The position numbers were made by a program, and so were the translations under genes. Under the pieces are notes generated by a model. The model had not been told where the DNA came from, did not search any database, and worked only from the letters and a program-made list of their open reading frames with translations. From contig NZ_JBLZUR010000002.1 in NCBI RefSeq assembly GCF_048565625.1, positions 1 to 64,000 of the forward strand: a stretch of 64,000 nt of DNA, given 5' to 3'. This DNA comes from JBLZUR01 sp048565625. GTDB lineage: Bacteria; Pseudomonadota; Alphaproteobacteria; Sphingomonadales; Sphingomonadaceae. This document shows positions 1 through 7,889 of the stretch, piece by piece (position 1 is the stretch's first letter; each line of letters starts with the position of its first letter).

Positions 1-1724
1 GCCTTGAGCCGCTCTTTCGTCATACCCTTCGCCTGCGCCATCCCCTCGAACTGGCTGGGGGCGTAGTTCGGGCCGGGGGACGGCCCCACCTGCCGACCGT
101 CGCCCTGCTTCTCCCTCTCTCTGAGGCAGGCGAGGAAGGCCATGTTGTCGCCCGACGCTGCAGCGGCCGCCGCCAACTCCCTCGCCCGATCGGCCGGCAA
201 GTCTGCATCGCGTACCAGTGCGAAGTCATGCCAGCGGAAGGTCAGTTCCTCGCCAGCGCGAGCGTAGTTGGCCTTGCCGAGCGACATCCGCCGCACGTCC
301 GCATCGGTATCGTCCGATCGTTCCAGCAGGATCTGAGACCGGACGGCGTTCAGCCATGCCGTGCTGCCGGAGTAGCTATCCCCCGCCTTGTTGCGGTGGG
401 CGATCAGCAGGATCGTGACGCCAAACTCGCCGCACAGCTGATACAGCAGGTTGATGAAGGCGGTGACCTGGCTGCGGTCGTTCTCGTTACCCGCGAACAG
501 GTGCGCCACGTTGTCGAGCGTCACCAGCTTGGCATTGGTCGCCACGATGGTCGCGCGTAGCAGGGCGTATGCTGGTGCGGGCCGCAGCTTGCCGTCCGCA
601 TCGAACGTCGCCAGCTCATTGTTCAGGCGCCCGCGCAGACTGACAATGTGCAGCCGGCCGGCGAGGTCGTGCAGCGTGGTGCCGATCTGCGCCGCGATCT
701 TGGACAGTCGCCAGTGGTTCTCCCGCTGATCGTCCTCAGCCGTGACGTAGAGCGCGGGACCGGGCGCGACATCCATACCGAGCATCTGCCGGCCTGCCGC
801 CGCGCACGCACTGATCTGGAGGGCGGCAGTCGACTTGTTCGTGCCGCCGTCGCCTGTGACGATCACGACATCATCCCGGGGGATGAAGGGTGCCATCACG
901 AACGCCTTGGGCGTCGGCGCGGTGGCGGCCCATTGCGACAGGTCGGCGAGTTCGAAGGTCTCGGCAGGCGCGTGCAACGCGGCGTCTACCAGCGCGCGCA
1001 GCTCGTCGGCGGTGCCCGTCCAGTCCATCACGTCGCCCTTGGGCGAGAGGCCGGGCAGCGCCACGAATACGGCACGCCCGCCGGCCTCTGTGATGCTCTT
1101 CGCAGCACGTTCGGCGAACCCGCGCCCCTCGTCATCATTGTCGGGCAGGATGGCCACGGTACGGTCCGCCAGAGCGGCCCCGTAGGCGTCGCGCCATCCC
1201 TTCGCGCCGAATGCCACGGCGGTCGCTACCAGCCCCCAGGAGGCCAGCTTGTCGGCCTTCCGCTCCCCCTCGGTCAGGTAGACGATCGTGTCGGGATCTG
1301 CCGCCAGGATCGCAGGAAGGCGGTAGGGCACCCGCTCGACGTCCGCGAGGCCGTTGGTCCACCCGCCACGACCGTCCGGCCGCTGCGCCAGGAACCGCTT
1401 GCGCTGCCCGGCCTTCTCTTTCCGGACGGTGCGATAGACGACAGTGCCGTCAGCGCCGACGTACTCATAGCTGCCGGTCTCTCGCCAGCCTTCGCCATTG
1501 TCATTCGCGCGTGGGCGATCGGGGAGAAGCCCAATCCGGCGGCATTCATCCTTGACCGCGCGCCAGTCGCCGCCGTTGTGACTGTAGAAGACGACATCGC
1601 CGCCATCCGCATCCTTCACGGTCATGCCGCGATCGGACTTGCTGTGGCCGGGCGTTGGGAACGCGCCCTGTGATCCCTGCCATTCACCGTTGAAGTGGCG
1701 AGTGATGTCCTGCGCCAGCGTCAT
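1..1724 (-). CDS. Toprim/RepA-like primase-helicase, C-terminus beyond window edge
   Basis: The minus strand is open from the ATG at 1722-1724 to the left edge (574 codons, no stop), preceded by a good ribosome site (GGAGGTG). The N-terminus (about residues 10-70) resembles phage/plasmid primase-like N-domains (PGHSKSDRG) but lacks zinc-finger cysteines. A Toprim-like stretch follows with TEGERKAD near residue 150 and ILPDNDDEG near 190. A RepA-type P-loop ATPase (AAA_25) follows, with Walker A GDGGTNKST near 290 and Walker B LVTLDNVAH near 400. Such proteins prime and unwind DNA for phage, plasmid or satellite-element replication. The ATPase motifs are seen; the replication role is inferred from the family. 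Its 5' end lies about 170 bp left of a tRNA-derived attachment repeat, which suggests it is the end gene of a separate element. Confidence 0.8.
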   Translation of the reverse strand, partial: MTLAQDITRHFNGEWQGSQGAFPTPGHSKSDRGMTVKDADGGDVVFYSHNGGDWRAVKDECRRIGLLPDRPRANDNGEGWRETGSYEYVGADGTVVYRTVRKEKAGQRKRFLAQRPDGRGGWTNGLADVERVPYRLPAILAADPDTIVYLTEGERKADKLASWGLVATAVAFGAKGWRDAYGAALADRTVAILPDNDDEGRGFAERAAKSITEAGGRAVFVALPGLSPKGDVMDWTGTADELRALVDAALHAPAETFELADLSQWAATAPTPKAFVMAPFIPRDDVVIVTGDGGTNKSTAALQISACAAAGRQMLGMDVAPGPALYVTAEDDQRENHWRLSKIAAQIGTTLHDLAGRLHIVSLRGRLNNELATFDADGKLRPAPAYALLRATIVATNAKLVTLDNVAHLFAGNENDRSQVTAFINLLYQLCGEFGVTILLIAHRNKAGDSYSGSTAWLNAVRSQILLERSDDTDADVRRMSLGKANYARAGEELTFRWHDFALVRDADLPADRARELAAAAAASGDNMAFLACLREREKQGDGRQVGPSPGPNYAPSQFEGMAQAKGMTKERLK

Positions 1725-1868
1725 GCATCACCTCCGAAGCGAAGGCGAAGTATTGGTTTGCGGACGCGAGCTTTTCCGTCCCCCCGCTCCTGCAAGTCAT
1801 TGGAAAGCAACGGCTGGAACGAACCGTGAAAGTCGGGACGGGCCGTTGATTCTACGGCGTTCTGTTCT

Positions 1869-1910
1869 TCCACGGCTGAAACACGGGTTCGATTCCCGTA
1901 GGGGTCACCA
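1869..1910 (+). repeat. Left attachment site: 3' half of a tRNA (tRNA-Glu-like)
   Basis: The segment ends in a perfect T-arm (ACGGG-TTCGATT-CCCGT, 1883-1899), a 3' acceptor strand AGGGGTC, discriminator A and encoded CCA (1908-1910). The preceding CACGGCTGAAAC fits the anticodon-stem and variable region of tRNA-Glu. No matching 5' half (GACCCCT) is visible upstream, so this is not a whole tRNA gene. The last 17 bases recur at 26449-26465. This is the classic mark of tyrosine-recombinase integration into a tRNA 3' end. The identity as tRNA-Glu is my reading of the sequence, not a computed call. Confidence 0.7.
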
Positions 1911-1972
1911 ATTCAGACTCAAAGGTCTGAAACGCGGGTAAACCCCGGAAGGTGCACCCTTTGCGCGACGTC

Positions 1973-1994
1973 AGGTGGTCCATTTAGGTGGCCC
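1973..1994 (+). repeat. Paired arm-type repeats, left end
   Basis: AGGTGGTCC (1973-1981) and AGGTGGCCC (1986-1994) repeat with a 13-bp period just upstream of the integrase. A similar pair with the same period and orientation lies inside the right end. They are candidate integrase arm-binding sites. The second repeat also serves as a plausible ribosome site for the ATG at 1997. Confidence 0.5.
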
Positions 1995-1996
1995 AT

Positions 1997-2737
1997 ATGA
2001 ACGCTCGGCTCATCTCCCCGTGGAAACATCCGAAATCCAGCCAGTACTGGTTCCGCATGGTCATACCGCCGCGTTACCGCGACGGGGTCGGCAAGAGTGA
2101 GATCAAGCAGTCCCTCGGAACCGAGGACATTGGCGAGGCGCGTCGTCTTTGTGCCGCGCGCCAATCCGAGTGGCGAAAGCGGTTCGAAGCGATCGACCTA
2201 GAGGAGCGAGCTTCTAATGCTCGGAGCGGCCTGGCCGCCGTCGGTCGCTATATAGATGCGCAAGCAATTCGGCTTGGCGGCATGGATAGTGCGATCGCGT
2301 ACGAGCTTGAGGGTGTCGCTCTAGCAGAAGCGGCTTATCTCGATAAACCAAGCTCCGTGGAGTTGGGGCTCAGAGAGGGCGAGAGCCACCCCCTCTTGGA
2401 GGCGATCTATCCCGATCCCAAAATCAGGGCGTTACGCGACCCGATCTGTCTTCGTCGCGCATCTCTATCCGCCTCTTCGGCCGCCGTGATCAGCGGCTAT
2501 GACAGCCTCGACCGCGCTGCCGACTACTCGTTTGATCGCATCGTGGCTGATGCGGTCGAGGAGGCCTTAAGCCTTGCCGGTCTCCCCGTCGACGTCAACG
2601 CGGAACACCATCAACTCGCGGCACGACATCTCTTGCATCGACTCCGAGATTATCCTCTGGCTGTCAAAGAGACCCTGCGTGCCGCTTTTCCGAGCATTCC
2701 GCTTACCAAGTGCGAGGGGACTGACGTGCTCCCCTGA
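1997..2737 (+). pseudogene. Tyrosine integrase, truncated by IS3-family insertion
   Basis: The N-terminus (ISPWKHPKSSQYWFRMVIP, then a YRDGVGKSEIKQSLGT segment) matches the N-terminal DUF6538-type domain of island integrases that insert in tRNA genes. The start chosen is ATG 1997, with AGGTGG five bases upstream; an in-frame GTG lies at 1988. Only 246 residues remain, covering the N-terminal and part of the core-binding regions. The catalytic Arg/His/Arg/Tyr domain expected in a protein of roughly 450-550 residues is absent. The stop codon is supplied by the inverted repeat of the IS beginning at 2722. I find no continuation of the catalytic domain after the IS at 3963, so DNA was probably lost as well. 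The protein should be inactive. Confidence 0.75.
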
Positions 2738-2747
2738 TTGTTACCAT

Positions 2748-3638
2748 TCAGAGGTAGAGTCCGGCTCCTTCATGATGGTTGGTTGAGTGTATGACAACCT
2801 GTCTGGGGGCATGCCCCCAGACAGGTTCGCCGGCTTTCTCGGCGGGTGTTCTCCCGCCCAGTTTCGAGTGCGGCCTGACGTGATTGTAGTCGTGCCGCCA
2901 AGCGTCGAGCACGAAGCGGGCATGGGCCAGCGACGTGAACAGCGTCTCATTGAGGCATTCGTCGCGCAGACGGCCGTTGAAGCTCTCGACGAAGCCGTTC
3001 TGCATCGGCTTGCCCGGGGCGATGTAGTGCCACTCGACCCGCCGCTCCTGCGACCAGCGCAGAATGGCCGACGACGTCAGCTCGGTGCCGTTGTCGCTGA
3101 CCACCGTATGCGGCTTGCCGCGCATACCGATGAGCCGCGTCAGTTCCCGCGCTACCCGTACGCCCGACAGCGACGTGTCAGCCACCAGCGCCAGGCATTC
3201 CCGCGTGTAGTCGTCGACCACGCACAGGATGCGGAACCGACGGCTGCACGTCAGGGTGTCGGAGACGAAGTCCAGCGACCAGCGCTGGTTCGGCCCATCC
3301 GGCAGCACCATCGGCGCCCGGGTGCCCAAGGCGCGCTTGCGACCACCGCGGCGTCGGACTCGCAGGTTCTCCTCGCGGTATATCCGCAGCAGCTTCTTGT
3401 GGTTGGGCGTCATGCCTTCTCGCGCCAGCAGATAGCCCAGGCGCCGGTAGCCGAACCGGCGCCGCTCCCCTGCCAACTCGCGCAGTCGTTGCCGTAGAGG
3501 ACCGTCATCTGGCCGTGACGACCGATACCGGATCACCCCGCGGCTCACGCCGACCAGGTTGCACGCCCGACGCTCGCTCAGCCCGTGATGCTCACGAGCA
3601 TGGGCGACAGCGTCCCGCTTAGCGCCGGGCGTCACCAT
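2748..3638 (-). CDS. IS3-family transposase OrfB (DDE integrase core)
   Basis: This 296-residue protein has the IS3-type retroviral-integrase fold that catalyses strand transfer at the element ends. The DDE residues are visible as D in QRWSLDFVSD, D in TVVSDNGTELTS and E in GFVESFNGRLRDECL. An HTH_21-like region (RRFGYRRLGYLL) precedes the core. It overlaps OrfA by seven bases. A run of seven A residues at the end of OrfA on the coding strand is a typical -1 slippage site that would make the OrfAB fusion transposase. The gene looks intact. Family assignment is firm; the exact IS name is not known. Confidence 0.9.
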   Translation of the reverse strand: MVTPGAKRDAVAHAREHHGLSERRACNLVGVSRGVIRYRSSRPDDGPLRQRLRELAGERRRFGYRRLGYLLAREGMTPNHKKLLRIYREENLRVRRRGGRKRALGTRAPMVLPDGPNQRWSLDFVSDTLTCSRRFRILCVVDDYTRECLALVADTSLSGVRVARELTRLIGMRGKPHTVVSDNGTELTSSAILRWSQERRVEWHYIAPGKPMQNGFVESFNGRLRDECLNETLFTSLAHARFVLDAWRHDYNHVRPHSKLGGRTPAEKAGEPVWGHAPRQVVIHSTNHHEGAGLYL

Positions 3639-3898
3639 TTTTTTGAGGCCAGATCCTTCAGCACGACGTTGTCGAGCATCGCCTCAGCCAGCAGCTTCTT
3701 CAACCGGCTGTTCTCTTCCTCAAGCGTGCGCAGGCGCCGGGCCTCGGACACCTCCAGGCCGCCATACTTCGACTTCCACTTGTAGAACGTCGCCGCGCTG
3801 ATCCCGTGGCGACGACACACATCCGCCGTCGCCATGCCCGCTTCCTGCTCCTTCAAGATCGCGATGATCTGCTCTTCGCTGAACCTGCTGCGCTTCAT
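3632..3898 (-). CDS. IS3-family transposase OrfA (helix-turn-helix)
   Basis: This 88-residue HTH protein starts MKRSRFSEEQIIAILKEQEAG, continues with ADVCRRHGISAATFYKWKSK, and ends in a leucine-zipper-like segment (LRTLEEENSRLKKLLAEA). OrfA binds the inverted repeats and supplies the N-terminal part of the frameshifted OrfAB transposase. The heptad leucines are consistent with multimerisation. It ends DLASKKW at the A7 slippery run, directly at the OrfB start. It is intact and canonical in length. Confidence 0.9.
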   Translation of the reverse strand: MKRSRFSEEQIIAILKEQEAGMATADVCRRHGISAATFYKWKSKYGGLEVSEARRLRTLEEENSRLKKLLAEAMLDNVVLKDLASKKW

Positions 3899-3962
3899 CT
3901 TCGTCCGACTCCTTCGCGTCGGACTCTACTCAAAATCGGTCACATTTCAGGGGAGCACGTCA

Positions 3963-4251
3963 GGCCCGTTCTCGACACCTTCGCCTCCTCGCAGTCGACG
4001 CGAAGGTTGCTTGAGCGTCCCTGCTCGGTCGATCGAACCTCAGGGCTAAGGAGGTAAATCATAGTATGATTGCTTCTGCGGATTGCATGCTAGCCGCAGG
4101 TTCAGTCGCCCCCTTGGGGCGCTAGCAGCTTGTGAGAATGGCCCGAGAGGCAGCTATGCGAGAGCTGCGGCAGCCGATCGCACCCCCGCCACACCTTCGC
4201 CTTGCCCGATGTTCCCGATTTGTTCATATTCGCGATAACGGAGATTCGCCC
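3963..4251 (+). other. Post-IS spacer with one very short ORF behind a perfect Shine-Dalgarno
   Basis: This 289-bp stretch shows no integrase remnant. AAGGAGGT lies at 4048-4055, followed ten bases later by ATG 4066 and a 19-codon frame ending TAG 4123-4125. The peptide is unrecognised and may be chance. A small inverted repeat (GCAGCT, 7-base loop, AGCTGC) follows near 4150-4170, with no T-run. Confidence 0.3.
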
Positions 4252-4437
4252 ATGAACATCGACCCGAACCGTCTCGCGGACGCTCTTACCGACGCGCCTA
4301 TCTGGCTACGACACGCCCTCGTACAATCCGATCGTACCTCGCGACGATCGAGCGCGGAATTGCTGGCTAGCATCGTCCTGACGCGGCTCGAAGATCGTCT
4401 GCCCGCGGATACTGCACAAGACCAGTTGCCGCTTTGA
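4252..4437 (+). CDS. Small sphingomonad protein, DUF6771-like
   Basis: This is a 61-residue protein with the segment PNRLADALTDAPIWLRHALV, then an alanine-rich helix and the ending QDQLPL. The pattern recalls a small family common in sphingomonads (I would compare it with DUF6771), whose function is unknown. The start ATG 4252 has CGGAG upstream; a longer frame from 4132 has poor coding character and is not preferred. It is followed after six bases by the next gene on the same strand, so the two are probably co-transcribed. Confidence 0.5.
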   Translation: MNIDPNRLADALTDAPIWLRHALVQSDRTSRRSSAELLASIVLTRLEDRLPADTAQDQLPL

Positions 4438-4443
4438 TGGAGG

Positions 4444-4824
4444 ATGGTCCGCTCGATCCGAAACTTGCGAGAGTTGGTCAGCAAGGGTGGCCACATCCAT
4501 GCCGAATGCCGTGCTTGCGCGAGGGTAGCCAAATTCTCCGTAGCCGATGTGGCAGCCTACTTCGTCGCGCGGGGTTGGGATGACCGCTGGCCAGAATTTG
4601 CGAAAAAGCTACGCTGTCACAAGCGCGCCGGTGGATGTGGAAGTCTTTTCCCGAGAGTTCACTGGTACGTTGGACCGCCGCCGCCCGACTCAGACCCACT
4701 TCCACCACGTCCGAGATTGGTGAGGGCCACGTTATCACCTCCCAAGAGGGTGAATTCCACCGAGTGGGAGTGCGCCAAGGATGATCGTGAGCGACGCCGT
4801 TTGGTGCGACACGCACGCGGATGA
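4444..4824 (+). CDS. Hypothetical protein with a cysteine-pair (zinc-binding-like) region
   Basis: This 126-residue protein is not assigned to a named family. Its first half contains AECRACARVAKF, then a helical segment AAYFVARGWDDRWPEFAKK, then LRCHKRAGGCG. The paired cysteines could bind zinc. This pattern (a CxxC, an amphipathic helix, then more cysteines) recurs in small sphingomonad proteins of unknown role. The proline/arginine-rich C-terminus is low in information. It begins six bases after the previous gene. That it is expressed is inferred from context. Confidence 0.5.
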   Translation: MVRSIRNLRELVSKGGHIHAECRACARVAKFSVADVAAYFVARGWDDRWPEFAKKLRCHKRAGGCGSLFPRVHWYVGPPPPDSDPLPPRPRLVRATLSPPKRVNSTEWECAKDDRERRRLVRHARG

Positions 4825-4853
4825 TCGCAGCTGAACCAGTTGTTCTTACGTAC

Positions 4854-5669
4854 TTATGTCCGAGTTTGCTTGGCAAACTCGGCTTGGACGGTGCTCCAGA
4901 GTTCTGCCGTCACGGGGTAGCCGTGGTCATTCGGGATGCAGAGATGCATCTCGCCGGACACCATCTTCGTCCAAGGAACGATAGCTCTGAATGGATCCGC
5001 CGGAATGGCGGTGATCACCTCGGCAAAGGTACGGGCTTTTGCAATCCGTTCGAGGATTCTTCGGGTGGGGAACAGCGCATAAGTACTCCCCTCTGCGCAG
5101 CACCTTAAGATCGAGAGAGGTGAAGCCCATCGAAAAGCGCTGATCTCGCTTGGATCAACGGTGATGTCACTCACGGAGGGCGCGCGTGCGACGTAGATGC
5201 GCGCATCGAAGCAGCGAGTGATGAGCGAGCGCTCTGCTAGGCCTGGTTGCCAGCGAGCGTAGGGTTTGATGGAGAACAAGTCGATTTCTAACCTGCTTGA
5301 GGCGAGGGCAGTTTCGAAGGGGCGGCCCTCGGCCAATCCATCGCTGAGACGCCGCGCTCTCTCCGGGGGCGGCGGCGGCGAGAACCCGATAGCAAGTCCA
5401 CATTCTTCGACGGTTTCGCGAATGGCAGCTACTCGCGCTGCTGCATCCTCTAGCGTCAGGCCCGCAGTTAGCTTTTTCGCCAGGGCAACGTCCGCTGCGT
5501 CTACACGCCCGCCCGGGAAAACAAGAGCATTAGGGGCGAATGCCATGGTCGGGGATCGCTGCAGCATGAGAACCTCGAGGCCCTCCGCTGCTTCCCGCAA
5601 GATGACGATTGAGCCCGCTGGCTGCAGCGTAGCATCAGAGGGCTGGCCTTCGACGTTGTAGTCAGCCAT
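4854..5669 (-). CDS. Nudix hydrolase (NUDT19-like)
   Basis: This 271-residue protein belongs to the long Nudix subfamily related to eukaryotic NUDT19 and bacterial CoA/nucleotide-pyrophosphate hydrolases. The N-terminal strand PAGSIVILREAAEGLEVLML leads to FPGGRVDAADVAL and the Nudix helix RETVEECGL; the glutamates bind the catalytic metals. A long insertion between the G-rich strand and the helix fits the NUDT19 type. The C-terminal half (SDITVDPSEISAFRWASP onward) is typical of the same group. The substrate, possibly a CoA ester or another nucleoside diphosphate conjugate, cannot be read from sequence. It stands alone on the minus strand within the island. Confidence 0.8.
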   Translation of the reverse strand: MADYNVEGQPSDATLQPAGSIVILREAAEGLEVLMLQRSPTMAFAPNALVFPGGRVDAADVALAKKLTAGLTLEDAAARVAAIRETVEECGLAIGFSPPPPPERARRLSDGLAEGRPFETALASSRLEIDLFSIKPYARWQPGLAERSLITRCFDARIYVARAPSVSDITVDPSEISAFRWASPLSILRCCAEGSTYALFPTRRILERIAKARTFAEVITAIPADPFRAIVPWTKMVSGEMHLCIPNDHGYPVTAELWSTVQAEFAKQTRT

Positions 5670-5840
5670 GTCGCGGTCAGCCCTAGGTGATGCGAGCCGC
5701 CTGCGAGCGCGGTGACCCTCGTTGCGTGCTCACAATAGCGGCTAACATGCCTTTTCGCCTAAGCCCAAGGCTTACTCGCTCTTCCTACAGATGCTAGGTT
5801 TGTCTCCTCCGAGCACTGCAATCGGCCGAGGACGACGAAA

Positions 5841-6023
5841 ATGGACCGTTTCGATCCAGCTAAGCGCCGAGCGGTGAAAGCCGCAGCGCGGCGCCATGAC
5901 GACATGGAGTTGGCTGCAGGCCGTGTGACACCGGCCGAGATGCAACGGCGCAACGGAGCGTTTCAGCACATCGACTTTGCCAAGGCTCAGATCGTCCTTA
6001 AGGACGAAGACCCGATCCTGTGA
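5841..6023 (+). CDS. Small conserved sphingomonad protein of unknown function
   Basis: This 60-residue protein starts MDRFDPAKRRAVKAAARRHD and ends in KAQIVLKDEDPIL. It is rich in charged residues and probably helical. Similar short 'RFDP-K-R' proteins occur often in sphingomonad genomes, with no function known to me. A GAGGACG ribosome site precedes the ATG. It lies 69 bases upstream of the AlkB-like gene on the same strand, so they may share a transcript. Confidence 0.5.
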   Translation: MDRFDPAKRRAVKAAARRHDDMELAAGRVTPAEMQRRNGAFQHIDFAKAQIVLKDEDPIL

Positions 6024-6092
6024 GATGATGGCGGTCCAGTCCGCATCGTCATGAGGCTGGCGACACCTCCGCTATCCTACCTGCGCTCTGAC

Positions 6093-6722
6093 ATGACAGA
6101 TCTGTTCAATGCGCCCGTTCCTCCTGGTCTCTCTTCGCGCAACGAGATGATCTCGGCGGAGGAGGAGAAGGTGCTGATGGCAGCGATCGACTCCCTCGAT
6201 CTGCAGCCATTCGTCTTCCAGCAGTGGACCGGCAAACGTCTGACGCACAGCTTTGGCCTGAATTACGACCTCCAGTCTGGTGCGCTCGCGCGCGCCGAAC
6301 CCATCCCTGATTGGTTGCTCGATGTTCGGGAGCGTATGGCCGCATTTGCCGGTCTTGCGGCTGATGATCTCGTCCAGGCGCTGCTTCTGCGGTACGACAT
6401 CGGCGCAGGTATTGGCTGGCACCGTGACCGACCGATCTACGAACACGTCGTCGGCCTATCGCTAGGAGCACCTGCGACCCTTCGCTTTCGTAAGCGCCGC
6501 GCGGAGCGGTGGTCTCGGGCATCGACTCCGCTGGAGCCTCGGGGCGCCTACCACCTGTGTGGTGAAGCCCGCCACAATTGGGAGCACAGCGTCGTCGAGA
6601 TGGATCGCACCCGCTACTCGATCGCCTTTCGCAGCCTTTCGGCCAATGGCAGATCCGTTGTCATGGTTCTCTCCATCTATCGTCGATCGAGCGGCGGCTC
6701 GGATTGTCGATCTGGGATCTGA
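6093..6722 (+). CDS. AlkB-like 2-oxoglutarate/Fe(II) dioxygenase
   Basis: This is a compact AlkB-family protein. Such enzymes oxidatively remove alkyl groups from DNA or RNA bases. The iron ligands are visible as HRD in GWHRDRPIYEHV and the later His in NWEHSV. The 2-oxoglutarate-binding arginines are in TRYSIAFR. The start at 6093 (MTDLFNAPVPPGL) fits the family better than the upstream in-frame ATG at 6051. The C-terminus runs about 25 residues past the usual family end (SLSANGRSVVMVL onward). That could be harmless or reflect a shifted frame near the end. Substrate preference is not predictable. Confidence 0.8.
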   Translation: MTDLFNAPVPPGLSSRNEMISAEEEKVLMAAIDSLDLQPFVFQQWTGKRLTHSFGLNYDLQSGALARAEPIPDWLLDVRERMAAFAGLAADDLVQALLLRYDIGAGIGWHRDRPIYEHVVGLSLGAPATLRFRKRRAERWSRASTPLEPRGAYHLCGEARHNWEHSVVEMDRTRYSIAFRSLSANGRSVVMVLSIYRRSSGGSDCRSGI

Positions 6723-6760
6723 TTGTTTGTTGGCCGGCACGACGCCGCCGAGACGTTCCC

Positions 6761-7273
6761 TCAGCCCCAGAGTTCGGCCTGCAGGTAACCACGAACCTGC
6801 TCCAGGCCTTCCTCGCTGTCGAGGATGTGCGAGAGCGCGGAGCTGGCCCGCAGGATCTCAGCGGTGTTGGCCCGGTGGAACCATGCGTACCCGCGATCGA
6901 CGTCAGATAGCAGCGTAACTGCCAGCCTGACCGTCTCCATCATCCAGATGATGCGCTTGAGGACGGTCAGCGGCCATGCGGTGACTGCTTTCGATCGCAG
7001 CTGAGCCAAGGATGCTCCCGCGTCGATGCCGAACATTCGGCGGGTCTCGTCCTCGCTCAGCTTCAGCTCACGGCTCATGCTCTCGGCCATAAGGACGAGC
7101 GCCTCGGCAAGCTCCTCCGCTGTTAGCCCGGCGTCCGCTTCACGGGCCTGCCGGAGGACGAACCCGGCGGCGATCTCGCGATCGCCAGTCGCAAATGCGT
7201 CATTTCGGGTGGGAGCAGCTTGCTGCGCCAGCCAGGCGTCCAACCTGGCCAGCATCTTTGCCTCATCCGCCAT
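6761..7273 (-). CDS. Putative MbcA/ParS/Xre-type (DUF2384-like) protein
   Basis: This is a 170-residue protein. The C-terminal 60 residues (TVRLAVTLLSDVDRGYAWFHR, then EGLEQVRGYLQAEL) resemble the toxin-binding domain of MbcA/ParS/Xre antitoxins, where a 'W-x-x-x-N' segment is followed by a GL-x-x-V-x-x-YL helix. No RES-domain toxin is visible next to it, so a toxin-antitoxin role is only a suggestion. It is the last gene of a three-gene leftward operon. Its ATG (7271-7273) overlaps the final codons of the relaxase-like frame. An N-terminal extension in the same frame (from 7333) lies inside the upstream gene and is not preferred. Confidence 0.45.
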   Translation of the reverse strand: MADEAKMLARLDAWLAQQAAPTRNDAFATGDREIAAGFVLRQAREADAGLTAEELAEALVLMAESMSRELKLSEDETRRMFGIDAGASLAQLRSKAVTAWPLTVLKRIIWMMETVRLAVTLLSDVDRGYAWFHRANTAEILRASSALSHILDSEEGLEQVRGYLQAELWG

Positions 7274-7889
7274 AGCCTGCTCCCTCTCGATAGGCAGACC
7301 ACTCCGCCTCGACGATGGCTCTCCCCTCTGCACCGTTGATCAACTGCATGACGAAGGTCGAGAAACCGACTGCGGAACGGATCGTACGGGTAGGTATCAC
7401 GAGATGGGTGTGCGGGTGGTTCATGCCTCATGAGCGCGCTGGCACATGCAGTACCACAATGCAGGCCACGTCGAACTTGCGGGTGAGCGTAGAGGCAAGG
7501 CCGCGCGAGAGCTCCCATGCCTCATGCAAGTGCATGCGGGATTTCGGATCCTCAACCTCCGGAAAGCGCAACGTCACGACCGCTGCAAGGTGCAGGATCT
7601 TCTCGCCCGCCTTCAGATGGTAAGCCTGCGAAAGCGCCTGCAGATCGCGGTAGGCGTCGGGAGCCTCACGAGGCAGGACAATGTCCCAGGCCTCGCAGGT
7701 GTGCCCCTCCCACGACGACCCGGGTGCGGGGCGCTCCGTCGGAAAAAGACGCCTGAGGATGACATCGCCGAGTGTCCGCTTCGGCTCATCGCCGTTCACG
7801 GCCTCGATGACTCCGTACGACAGGTTTGGATTGCTGCCAGCTACCGGAACATAGTCCAGACCGGCCGGCGGTTTCGCTTTGTTCGCCAT
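7263..7889 (-). pseudogene. MobA/MobL relaxase-like protein interrupted by an in-frame TGA
   Basis: The frame from ATG 7887-7889 runs about 153 codons to TGA at 7428-7430. It then continues in the same frame to TGA 7263-7265. The part after the stop begins GMNHPHTHLVIPTRTI, the histidine triad expected for a MobA/MobL-type HUH relaxase (compare NPHAHI). The part before it (AWELSRGLASTLTRKFDVAC, then VVLHVPARS) is the helix-strand that normally precedes that triad. A single nonsense change therefore seems to split one gene of about 208 residues. Alternatively, the second half is restarted from ATG 7422-7424. Upstream and downstream genes overlap it, which implies an operon. Confidence 0.5.

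Larger units (their letters stand above)
2722..3962 (-). mobile_element. IS3-family insertion sequence (IS407/IS51-like), 1241 bp
   Basis: The terminal inverted repeats share TGACGTGCTCCCCTGA (2722-2737 region and 3947-3962), with further imperfect matching inward to TAGAGTCCG. Two overlapping transposase reading frames lie on the minus strand. No matching target duplication is visible: the flanks are GGAC and GGCC. This suggests that one side was rearranged after insertion. The element interrupts the island integrase. Confidence 0.85.

Noticed and set aside
648..1673. Plus-strand open frame of 341 codons
   Set aside because: It is the antisense of the primase-helicase gene, whose Walker and Toprim motifs are clear on the minus strand.
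7428..7430. TGA in the relaxase-like gene as selenocysteine
   Set aside because: There is no family precedent and no clear selenocysteine insertion hairpin after it; a nonsense change or sequence error is simpler.
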